Source: Plakobranchus ocellatus
Lineage: Eukaryota; Mollusca; Gastropoda; Plakobranchidae
Direction: 5' to 3'
Length of the DNA stretch: 35,575 nucleotides
Assembly (NCBI GenBank): GCA_019648995.1
Contig: BLXT01004727.1
Location: 5,216,972-5,252,546, forward strand
Shown: positions 1 to 8,770 of the stretch, piece after piece
How positions within the stretch are numbered: position 1 is the first letter of the stretch
How the letters are laid out: every line of letters begins with the position of its first letter
Notes under the pieces: model-generated
Seen by the model: the letters and a program-made list of their open reading frames with translations, nothing else
The model's database searches: none
What the model was told of the DNA's origin: nothing
Made by a program: the position numbers and the translations under genes

Positions 1-588
1 GAGTTTTGGAACCCGATCATTATTTGGAATTTAATTCTTTTGCCCCTGAAAATTGAGCCGTGGGACACAACAAGACCCAAACCGGTAACTGTACTCCACA
101 ACGTAGCCCCCACAATGCAGGGTGAACGACGCTGCCGTTACATATCACCAGCTCTTCCGGATTTGCTTGATTGAACAAGTTTTGTTTTTTATGACCTCAG
201 CTGCAAAGAAAAATCGAACGGCTCGGGAAACCTGTTTAGACTATAATAAGGATGTAAACACTCTCTCCTTTTTTTATATATATACAGATATCTGCTGAGA
301 TCGTATTGAGCAATTACCTGTTGATGTTATAGTAGAGTATGTAGGGGGAAAATATATCTTTTAGACTTTGAATGGCATGAAAAAGTCCGACACCATTACT
401 GAGAAATAGAAGATAGACAGGTCACAAGTTTAACAAAGATAAGACACAGTATCAAGCTGAGGTTTTCGCTGCTCAGTGATTTAAACTACTTGTCATAAAA
501 TCTGCAAGGACTTTTTGTGGCAGGATCGAGCCTGCCATTGGTACCCAGTCGTATGAAAGCCAAGAAACCCTAAATCAAAGTAGTATAC
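1..588. other. Upstream non-coding stretch
   Basis: No exon-like reading frame is visible on either strand. At 515-535 there is a short stretch (gcaggatcgagcctgcc) that faintly resembles a tRNA B-box, but no matching A-box or tail was found. The stretch runs into a CA microsatellite at 589. Confidence 0.5.
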
Positions 589-606
589 ACACACACACAC
601 ACACAC
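589..606. repeat. (CA)n microsatellite
   Basis: Uninterrupted CA dinucleotide repeat of about nine units, followed directly by gtcatgcacacg. Confidence 0.9.
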
Positions 607-724
607 GTCATGCACACGTTACAAACACAAACAATATTTGAAGTTTCTTGAAAGTATCTGTGTAGAGCATCGGGGATTTCATATGATTGCTGAGTGTAGT
701 TTTGAAATCTAGTCTTTTTGACAC

Positions 725-840
725 TAAAGGGATGTTGATGGCGCAGTAGTAAATGAGTTCGCCTTGAACTTTGCAGAGATCGTTTTGCCGCGGGTTAGAG
801 CACGCCGCAGAGCAGGCTTTAAAGACGGAGATCACCTAGC
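725..840 (+). repeat. SINE-like tRNA-derived fragment
   Basis: An A-box-like tggcgcagtag at about 730 is followed about 60 bases later by a B-box-like gggttagagc at about 793. This is the spacing of the internal pol III promoter of a tRNA. No cloverleaf can be folded convincingly, so it reads as an old SINE head and not a tRNA gene. The B-box departs from the GGTTCGANTCC consensus. Confidence 0.4.
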
Positions 841-1370
841 TAGCCGTAGAGTGACTAAGTACAAACTAAATTTGGACTCTAGGATCAGGTGATGAGGAAG
901 TGTCTGGTGTAGCTTCTCGACAAACAATTTTATACTTTTAAATCTGCCGATCGATCGGTACTATGCAAATGATTTCTTTAAAAAATATATATATAGGTAG
1001 CACATAAGTGGAACTAAGTTGAATAATATGTAATCTTAAATGCTGCAAAAGTTGTTATACCCTCAACAAGGTGACGTGTGACACAATAACCATTACCGTG
1101 TCACACATTTCAGGCCAGCGGAACCACACTGCTAGAAATGTTTAACTAACAATGTTGATGTGTCAAAAGTGTGTACATTATAATTGTATTACACGGTCTT
1201 GCATGAACAGGAATCGGGTCATGACGACGCAGGTATTTGAAGCAGGTCAAGATAGGCGTAGCAATAGCGCGCTTAAAAAAGGTTGTCTAGAAGAAAAGTT
1301 GAAATTTTGTTCCCTTGAGTTTAAAAGCTTTGATTCTGCCATGAGACGGTGCTGTCTTTACTCCCATGAT
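841..1370. other. Non-coding, no feature seen
   Basis: AT-rich sequence without splice-bounded coding frames. A short inverted pair, ggtgacgtgtgacacaa with ccgtgtcacac, occurs around 1068-1106 and could form a small hairpin. Confidence 0.45.
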
Positions 1371-1371
1371 T

Positions 1372-1412
1372 TTGGTTGTTGTTGTTGCTCTTACGCTGTT
1401 GTCATTGCTCTT

Positions 1413-1452
<40 letters not shown>

Positions 1453-1515
1453 TTCTTCTTCTTCTTCTTCTTCTTCTTCTTCTTCTTCTTCTTTTGATGA
1501 TGATTATTATTATTA

Positions 1516-1561
<46 letters not shown>

Positions 1562-1578
1562 TATTATTATTATTATTG
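1372..1578. repeat. Compound (GTT)n-(CTT)n-(ATT)n microsatellite
   Basis: About 200 bases of trinucleotide repeat made of three successive blocks that differ only in one base: GTT units to about 1450, CTT units to about 1493, then ATT units with small interruptions to 1578. On the minus strand this is AAC, AAG and AAT. The long frames through it translate to homopolymer runs of V, L, I or C, S, Y and are not genes. Confidence 0.95.
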
Positions 1579-1895
1579 GTGCTCTCATCATCGTCATTGG
1601 TGATAATAGTTATTGTTTTCTTAAAAGAAACTCTTCACTTTTCAATTTATCTATTTTTGTTCATTTAATTTATGCACTCGAGTTGTCTATCGCCTTTTTA
1701 TTACCTGTTTTCATTTTTATGATTATTTCTATCGCGATCACTCTTAACGAAATGTATTGTGCCATTTTGTTGTTAAACATTTTCATACTTTGCCGCTTAC
1801 TTTATGGGCTTCATTTTCACTTGTGCCCAAATTGTTATCTTGGTAAGTTTTCAGACTTTGCTTGTGTAATGTTCATCACCCTTTCGCTTGCTTTT

Positions 1896-2110
1896 AACAG
1901 GCTGTCCGCAATCCTTTTCGTCTTTAAAACACTTTTGGAAAATTAGAATAACAGGCTGTCCGTTTTCTTTTTTGTCTTTAAAACCGTATTTAAAAACTGG
2001 AATAACAGGCTGTACGTTGTCCTTTTCGTCTTTAAAATACTTTCAAAGATTTAGAATAACAGGCTGTCCGTTTTCCCTCTCGTCTCTGAAACCCTTTAAA
2101 AAAAAAAAAG
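1896..2110. repeat. Tandem repeat, about 54 bp unit, four copies
   Basis: The block aacaggctgtccg...ccttttcgtctttaaaa...ttagaat recurs with starts at 1896, 1950, 2004 and 2058, a period of 54. Each unit carries an AT-rich run ending in aacag|gctg, which looks like a 3' splice acceptor. The last copy decays into a poly-A run and then gaaaagaaaatgagg. Confidence 0.9.
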
Positions 2111-2390
2111 GAAAAGAAAATGAGGCCTTCACTGGTTAGCAAAATGATGCTTTTGTAAAAAGTTCGGCCCGACCTTTAAAAAATCTTGACCGGGATTTGA
2201 AAAACCTCCCAAGCGAATCTCAGCATCTCAGCGTTTGGTTCTCTCACGAGGGCGACAAAGACGGTAGAAGCTGCTGTGAAAGGGGGAAAAAAATAGAATT
2301 CAATACTCTTATGTCTTCGAAGTCGCTGTGTGGCCTGTTTAAGCTGCTATAAAGGGGATGGGAAGTGGATTGGTGAGCGGTTTTTTTTAG
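2111..2390. other. Non-coding spacer
   Basis: No coding signal. The minus-strand frame across 2244-2549 is dominated by Ser, Leu and Phe from the adjacent GA repeat and is rejected as a gene. Confidence 0.5.
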
Positions 2391-2397
2391 AGAGAAT

Positions 2398-2450
<53 letters not shown>
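2391..2450. repeat. (GA)n microsatellite
   Basis: Near-perfect GA dinucleotide repeat with a few A insertions. It is purine-only on the plus strand. Confidence 0.95.
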
Positions 2451-2624
2451 GATGGAGGAGACGCTCAAGAAGGAAAGAAAGAGCAGAAATAACGAATTAG
2501 TACTGAAGTGAAAAAGCGAATAATTTCCGCTTGGTTTTCTTTCATGCATCTAAGCTTATAAATTTGGTCCTCGTTCCGTTTTCGTCTCTGATTCAAGATA
2601 TCTCAATCTGACTGGCTAGCTAAC

Positions 2625-2845
2625 TCAGTATATGTCTATCTTTCTTTCTTTTATTTATCTGTTATTCTCTCCATCTCCTGATTTATCTATCTATTGTCCG
2701 TCCATTTATATCCCTGACTGTCTGTAAGTCTGACTATTTTATATGTCTGTTGATCTATCTGACTGTTTTTCTCTCTGATTGTTTGTCTGTCTGACAACAT
2801 ATCTGTCTGTGTGCTTTTCATTCTATTTCTTCATCTGTCTTTGTC
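2625..2845. repeat. Degenerate TCTG/TCTA tetranucleotide tract
   Basis: Pyrimidine-rich sequence with scattered tctg, tcta and tgtctgtctg units, consistent with an aged tetranucleotide microsatellite. No gene is visible in it. Confidence 0.55.
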
Positions 2846-3044
2846 TTTTCCGATACTTGCATTCAAATTGTGTTGTGCGAACCTCTGATTTTCTAGTACC
2901 ATTTTAACCAGCTTGAGTTCTTTACTTTGTAGTTAGATTGACAATGGTGATGTCCATGAAATTTCACAATTTTACAAACAAGCAACAATACATTTGGAGC
3001 CACCCCTTCAGTTGTAACTCATGCAATGCAATCACTAATTCAAA

Positions 3045-3054
3045 AAAAAAAAAA

Positions 3055-3107
<53 letters not shown>

Positions 3108-3119
3108 TATATATATACA
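3045..3119. repeat. Poly-A followed by (AT)n microsatellite
   Basis: A run of A is followed by roughly 60 bases of AT dinucleotides, interrupted by single G, A or C bases. The plus-strand frame through it (I/Y alternation) is not a gene. Confidence 0.9.
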
Positions 3120-3934
3120 CAATATCCAGCTGGCTTCATATTAATTTATAATTATCACGATGTAATATTATGGCAAACGGTTTTACAATTATGTACTTGT
3201 GAAAGAAAAAAAAAAACGAAAAAATACTTGTTTTCTCCTTCAAAAAACATCGAATTGTTAATATTTATCTTTCAGAGCTAATGCTGGACTCATCATTATC
3301 ATGAATATTAAAGATCACACGTTATCCAATCCATTACTCAATATATTTGACTTCTTTATGATGAATGCAAAAGCCATGGATACATGATCCCGTTATACAG
3401 ACTTTGTGCAAACTCAACAGATTAGATACCCAGGAATTTGCATCCATTTTTTTTGCTTTGCGTAACATTAATTAATTCACACACTGCGTCGTTTGCTTGG
3501 CTAAGTTGCCAAGTTACCGATCACATCATTTATCAAACATTATAATTATCTTATTTTAAAAATCGAAGCACATAAACTTTAAAACAAGTTTTAGTTCATA
3601 ATTGCGTTTTGTTTATTGCTGAAGTTCCATCGTTTTGCACGCCTTTATCGAAAAATCGGAGCTAGTTGACTACTGCGTTGGACCTAAAAAAACTCAGTAA
3701 AAGTAATATAATTTGCAGATATTTTTATCGATGGGGGTTAAAATGTTTTTTGTCTTTTTTTTTTTATTATTTTCGTCATTAGAATATTGAGAAACTGTTC
3801 TCCTTATATTTTTCTCTATAATAAGAATTAGTCTCTTGGAGGTTTGAAAGGTCTTGTACGACTAAACGAATGAAAAACGACTGGAAATCCAAGTCTCACT
3901 TCTCAGTTTCGGCAAGAAAAACTGAAAAACAGAC
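3120..3934. other. AT-rich non-coding stretch
   Basis: Stops are frequent in all frames and no repeat family is recognised. It ends just before a short candidate exon. Confidence 0.45.
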
Positions 3935-4033
3935 ATGAGCAATGAACCATCGATGTCAGTTTTACCCTTACGCAACAGCAGCTATGATAATATGGTTCTC
4001 CATAATTGTCATGGACAGTATGCAAACATGGCG
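3935..4033 (+). CDS. Candidate first coding exon of the formin (weak)
   Basis: An ATG at 3935 in acagacATGagc opens 33 codons beginning MSNEPSMSVLPLRNSS and ending with ANMA before a possible GTAACA donor at 4034. The composition is protein-like compared with its surroundings. The exon would end in phase 0, matching the phase 0 start required at 8472. Against it, the donor is poor, the frame is short, and a 4.4 kb intron would be needed. It could equally be chance. The start at 8472 directly abuts an AG acceptor, so some upstream exon, coding or not, is expected. Confidence 0.25.
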
Positions 4034-5430
4034 GTAACACAGGAATTTCACTGTTTACGGAGGTTCATTTGGGCTATCTGACCTTTAATAAAGTACACAT
4101 TCATTATCACTAGCAGTTGGAGAGCACGTCGTCCAAACTTTTCTGCCGCGTTAGCTCTCTCTTGTGTAAATTGTCTTTGTTTGCCCAGACATCTCTGAAG
4201 CTGATATTCCACTGCATGTGTGTGTAGAACTTTTTATTTTATTTAGTTGTTTTCCTTTTATGGTCTAAGTGCATGCACGTATTGTGTTTTGAAAGCGAAA
4301 GAAGAACGAGAAAGACTGTAAAGGTAAGAAAAGGAGGCCGCAAAACACACCTATTATTTATTTTATTTTTATATCTCGTACCTCATTCCTTATAGTTACC
4401 CTTTAACCTTTCCTTCACTTTTCTCTTCGCGTTTCTCCTGCAACTTGATAATGCGTTCGCAAATTCTCAAGTGCGCTGGATGCATTAAAAAACTCCAAAA
4501 ACCCGAGTGAAGACTATTAGGCACAAAACACGGGAATCCCCTAATCATATTAAGGTCGGCCCACCTTCCATACCATAATGTTATAAGCAAATTAATTATT
4601 TCGGTTCATTTGCTTCCTTCTTCGACCATCATAGAAAAATTTAAGAAGCATAAGAGATCGATATTGGCACCAGTCTTGGATTGTTAATATATGTGAGAGT
4701 GTAAGTCATACAATCCTCAAGTTTTTATGTGTGTTGTATATTACAATCTGTCGAGCTTGACAGTCGAGGAGGTAATGGTAAAGTTCTCACGCATTGGGCC
4801 TTTAATAAGGAAACTAATTGAAAGGACTGTTTATGCTTCATTTTCTTTGAGTGAACGAACAAACAAAGCCCGCCATGCGTTTCTTTACAAATAAAAAGTC
4901 GATCATTTTTATTTATAGGTTTCAAAATCTTTAAGGCAATTAAAAGAATGCAGAAATTAAAATAGTGGTATAGGCAATTTTTGTTTGTTTGTTTCGTTTT
5001 TAAACATAAAGAAACAAAAATAATTATGGTTTTATAAACTCTTTGTGGTTTTGTAGCCTACATGCGTCACATAATCCTGGGAAAATCCAACGCCTTTATT
5101 CTGTCAAGTGCCAAGTCGACGTAATAATGTCTAGATCTATATCTGGATCCAGGCCTGTAACTGTTGATGACACCCTAAAGGATCAAGTAATTAATGAAAT
5201 CTGTTAATTTAAAAAATTGATCGGCTCGTTATTCCAACAATAAAAAAAACCCAGTTTATTCAAATGACAGTTAATTGAATAGTGCACTGAAGCAAACCCA
5301 TTAAAGGCCTACCTAAAACTTTGATGATGTAAATTTTAGGAGTGGTAGTACCTTTAAATTTGCATTTTTTAAACATTGAAAAGCGCATTTTTTAATGGCT
5401 TAAAATTGAAACTGAAATAATTGCCATTAA
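4034..5430. other. Non-coding stretch
   Basis: No frame with exon-like composition and flanking splice sites, and no repeat family recognised. Short minus-strand frames at 4396-4590 and 4725-4925 have no familiar motif. Confidence 0.45.
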
Positions 5431-5444
5431 CATTATCAGTAATG

Positions 5445-5654
5445 ACAATAACAACAGCAATAACAACAACAACAACAACAATAATAACAACAACAAAATC
5501 AACAACAACAGCATACCGATAGTAATAAGTAGTAGCAGTAGTAGTTGCAGTAGCTGAGCAGCAGCAATAGTAGAAGTCGTATCAGTAGCAATAACAGTAG
5601 CAATAGCAGCAGCAGCAGTATAGTAGTAGCAGTAGCAGTGGCAGTAGCAGCAGC

Positions 5655-5736
<82 letters not shown>

Positions 5737-5740
5737 AAAG
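5445..5740. repeat. Compound AAC / AGC / AGT trinucleotide array
   Basis: AAC and AAT units (5445-5510) pass into mixed AGC/AGT units (5520-5655) and then an almost pure AGT run (about 5655-5735). As at 1372-1578, neighbouring blocks differ by one base. The minus-strand frame through it is poly-Thr and poly-Leu and is rejected. Confidence 0.95.
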
Positions 5741-6240
5741 TAGTAGAGATAAGTCTGCCTGAACGCACGCTATTTATCATCGGGCGGTAATAAAGTTTAT
5801 GAAAGAAAAAAACATCACAAAAAAAATGCACGGTTCTGAGCTGATATTTGCAGCTGTGGATTAAACTAAAATTTCTGTAAAAATTATGAACCGCAAATTA
5901 ACAGAGCCTACAGTTAGACTGGCACATGTTATTTTAACCAACTGGGCTCTGAGACAGCTAAATCCGTCACTAATCCGCATGTAACAGGCTTGACTAACAC
6001 TAATGCCACCTTGTTAGGAGCCTAAACCAGTGCAAGTGACGAACACACACCGAGTCAGAAATACAAAATCGTCGAGTGGTAAATAAAATATATGGAATCC
6101 GCCTAGAGAACAAAGCTGATATACTGTCATGCAATCCATATATTCCTGCATACCTTTACACCCGCATAGGGCTGCTTGACGTCTTTGACATCTCAAAAAT
6201 GGCATCTTTATTGTAAATCCTCTTGTGCGAATCGTTATGA
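5741..6240. other. Non-coding stretch
   Basis: No supported gene, repeat or element seen between the trinucleotide array and the LINE remnant. Confidence 0.45.
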
Positions 6241-6369
6241 CGTTTGATTTATTATGGGGTATTTGTTTGTCGCCACCACCCTTATTCCTTCATGTTGCTA
6301 TGTATACTGATTCTATTTCTACCTCGTCTCAACTGCTGTGTTGCTGATTGTAACAAGATCAAGTTTTGC

Positions 6370-6795
6370 TGTATATTAGAGAAGACACTGTTGTATGATA
6401 GTGAGAGTTGGGCATTAAATAAGGAAACGGAGAGAATACTGGAGAAGGATGAGGATATTATGGACGGGAAAAAAAAGCCAATGAATTGATACTGAAAGAA
6501 TTAATAATCTTAAGCGATGATTAATATCCATTAATGGGATGGAGGCAACTACAATTTTCAGGACACATTTGCCACACAAGGGTTTAGAATATCCAGTAAT
6601 CGCTCAAAAGATTGAAGGCAAAAACGCAGTAGAAGTAGAGAGAGACTAGCTTTTATTGAAAGTCTTAATCCATGGGCAATTGGAGATGGTAGCAACAACT
6701 TTATAAGGCTAGCTGAAAACAGGTTTGAGTGGAGGAACATGCTCACCAATGTTTGTTCCAGCAGGGCACCTAAAGAGGAGAGGAGTGGAGAAGAC
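6370..6795 (+). pseudogene. LINE reverse-transcriptase C-terminal remnant
   Basis: Pieces of the C-terminal part of a non-LTR retrotransposon polyprotein lie in order but in different frames. These are LLYDSESWALNKETERI (about 6385-6440; the family usually reads LYGSETWTL), RQLQFSGHICHTRV (about 6545-6590; family RRLQYFGHILR), and FIRLAENRFEWRNMLTNV (about 6700-6755; family VRLAEDRxxWR). Stops and frameshifts separate them, so the copy is dead. The catalytic palm with the YADD box is not present; only the 3' end remains, as is common for 5'-truncated LINEs. Clade assignment (RTE-like or other) is uncertain. Confidence 0.7.
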
Positions 6796-6974
6796 AGAAT
6801 GCATACCACTTCAGGCCGAACTCATGACCCCGATGTTAAAAACACTTCTGGTTTATGATAATTTTATAACACATTATTTCTTATACTGTGAAAAAGACTG
6901 ACAAAGTAATGCTTCTTTGTTTGCTTCTTTATAATTGCCTTGCGTTTATGAAATTTCATAGACTTTCAGATCTG

Positions 6975-7093
6975 CAGGGACCTTTCTGTCGCGGGTTCGA
7001 GTCTCACCATCGACGCCCTGGCATGATGGAGGGCCTGAAGCCTGAGTTTACCTTATTGTGGACTAGTAATATAAAAAAAAAAAAAAAAAAAAG
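6975..7093 (+). repeat. tRNA-derived SINE copy A with poly-A tail
   Basis: A strong pol III B-box (gcgggttcgagtctc, about 6991) is followed by ccatcgacgccctggcatga, then tggagggcctgaagcctgag, then ttaccttattgtgga, ending in an A run at 7073-7093. A second, diverged copy of the same core lies at 8070-8143. The A-box is not recognisable, so the 5' head is decayed or truncated. Confidence 0.65.
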
Positions 7094-7568
7094 CTAATTT
7101 GGAAGAACTTTGACAGTTTGGTTAGAGCCTTAGTGATATTGTGTAACCGCATAAATGCCAATCTTTACTCTAGAAATAAATAATTTTTTTCTCAAATAAG
7201 ATCTTTCTCGTGTGTATTAAATAACATATGTTTTAATTACTTCAGATCATAAATCATACCCTCTGCATCCTCCCTTAGGCTCTGAATTTGGCTTTATTAG
7301 GAGCTACATGTAATGGATTTTTATTCCTGACAAATGACACTTTGAAAATTAACCTTGTTAACGAACTCATGCGTCAATCCAGTGCTGTACCTCGTGCCTT
7401 TTCTTTTGATCTGCACTATACCTTCTTTATGTGCAGTTTAAAACTGCTGACAGATCAATTTATTTGAAAACCACACAGCAGAACGCCTTATTCTAATACG
7501 CTACGCATTTGTTTCAAGACCTGTATTGACAACTCATCACCCGGAACATTATTTATTGTCTGGTTTTT
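7094..7568. other. AT-rich non-coding stretch
   Basis: No gene or repeat recognised. Confidence 0.45.
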
Positions 7569-7680
7569 GTGTGTGTGTGTGTGTTTTATTTTTGTGCCAC
7601 CCATAGCGGTGAACAAAGTCGAACAATATTGTTGTTAAATGTAATAGGCGGTTGCTTGCTTGCTTGATTGCTTGCTTGCC
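7567..7680. repeat. (GT)n and (TTGC)n short microsatellites
   Basis: A GT run at about 7567-7583 and, 70 bases on, a ttgcttgcttgattgcttgcttgc block at about 7652-7680. Both are short and unremarkable. Confidence 0.8.
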
Positions 7681-8065
7681 AAGTTCTAATTTTACAGAAC
7701 CTAGTACCGCCCTGTCTACGTTTTGTCAACTGAGCTTGCACCTCCATCGCATCATTTCTCGGACACACTCATGCTTCTCTACAAATAATCCATCAGCTAA
7801 AAAAAATTGGCTTTAGAGAGAGTCCAATCCGAAATCTGTGGAACGAAGCGTCATTTTTGTCATCCTACTGTTATGCGCATGGACAATTTCTGGATGTTTT
7901 TTTACGTGCTGGATCTGAAAGAAACATGGCCTTTATGTTTTTTCGTTAATGTTTCGAAAAAAAAAAAAAAAGACCGAAAGAAAAAAAAAACCCGGAAAAT
8001 TTGATATTTTTCTCTTTCTTTTTTCAGTTATCAATCTGTTGTCTTGATCTTAATAATTAGATCTA

Positions 8066-8143
8066 GTTCTCTTCGAGCCCCGCCACCGGCGCCATGGCTT
8101 GACGGAGGGCCTGAAAGCCTCAGATCACCTTGTTGTGGATGGT
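8066..8143 (+). repeat. tRNA-derived SINE copy B, tailless core
   Basis: It shares with the copy at 6975 the order ttcgag-c-ccgcca-cggcgcc-tggcttga, then cggagggcctgaaagcctcag, then atcaccttgttgtgga. The B-box is present as ctcttcgagcccc. Unlike copy A it does not end in poly-A but runs into ggtgtctatatgc. Confidence 0.6.
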
Positions 8144-8471
8144 GTCTATATGCAAAAACCGAAAACCAAACCTGTCTATAACAACACACATGTATTTCTA
8201 GCCAAGTCCAATTTTTCTTTCCCATATTTGTTCCAATTTGTTATCTGTGACTGGCCTTCTTTTTGCTCATATTATGTTGATCTACCTTTATCTATCTGTC
8301 TATCCATGTTATCAACGTGATAGTATATCTTTCACTTTTTTCTCCATTTTCTGTATTCTTCTAGTTTTTATTTAATTTTCCAAGCCTTTTCCTTTTGTTA
8401 AAATTATTTACCAAAGACTTTAAAAAATAATTCCTCTCTCTCTCTCTGCCCTTTTCCCTCTCTCCCCATAG

Positions 8472-8770
8472 ATGAACAAGGGCAAGGGGTCTCCAACCAG
8501 GACTAGGAACAGGAACGTGTTTAAAGGCTCAGTTCTTGTGTCTCTGCTAGTTGAAAGCCACCCCGACCGCTTTCCCAGCCGCTCTGCTGCGCTCAGGTTA
8601 GCCAGTCAGCTCTTTAGAAGCGGACACATCAAGAGCATCTTTGGTGCCAGCGACTTTGAGGACTCGGCTCAGCTGTACGTGTGGGATGACGATGACGCCA
8701 AGAGACGAGCAGATGGCCATCTTCGTGGGTGGAATAATACTATGACTTTGCCGGCGTCATCGACCTGCAG
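8472..8770 (+). CDS. Formin exon 1 of model: DEP-like domain
   Basis: Acceptor ctctccccatag|atg; donor tgcag|gtgaga; ends in phase 2. Residues 16-70 read NVFKGSVLVSLLVESHPDRF, then SRSAALRLASQLFRSGHIKSI, then FEDSAQLYVW. This is the layout of a DEP domain: F-x-GS-x-LV-x-LL, S-R-x-A-L-x-L-A-x-x-L-x-x-x-G-x-I, then F-x-D-x-x-x-LY. The usual first DEP strand (with an R before the F) would partly lie upstream. DEP domains tether proteins to membranes, GPCR tails or other DEP partners. The exon continues in phase with exon 2 of the model. Confidence 0.75.

Noticed and set aside
725-840. Possible tRNA gene
   Set aside because: A- and B-box-like motifs are present but the B-box is off-consensus and no acceptor stem or cloverleaf could be paired by eye; kept only as a SINE-like fragment.
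1152-1946. 264-codon plus-strand frame with runs of Val, Leu and Ile
   Set aside because: It is carried by the compound trinucleotide repeat; the flanks show no domain or codon signal. The other two frames and the minus strand are equally open for the same reason.
5499-5831. 110-codon minus-strand frame with poly-Thr and poly-Leu
   Set aside because: Translation of the AGT/AGC microsatellite only.
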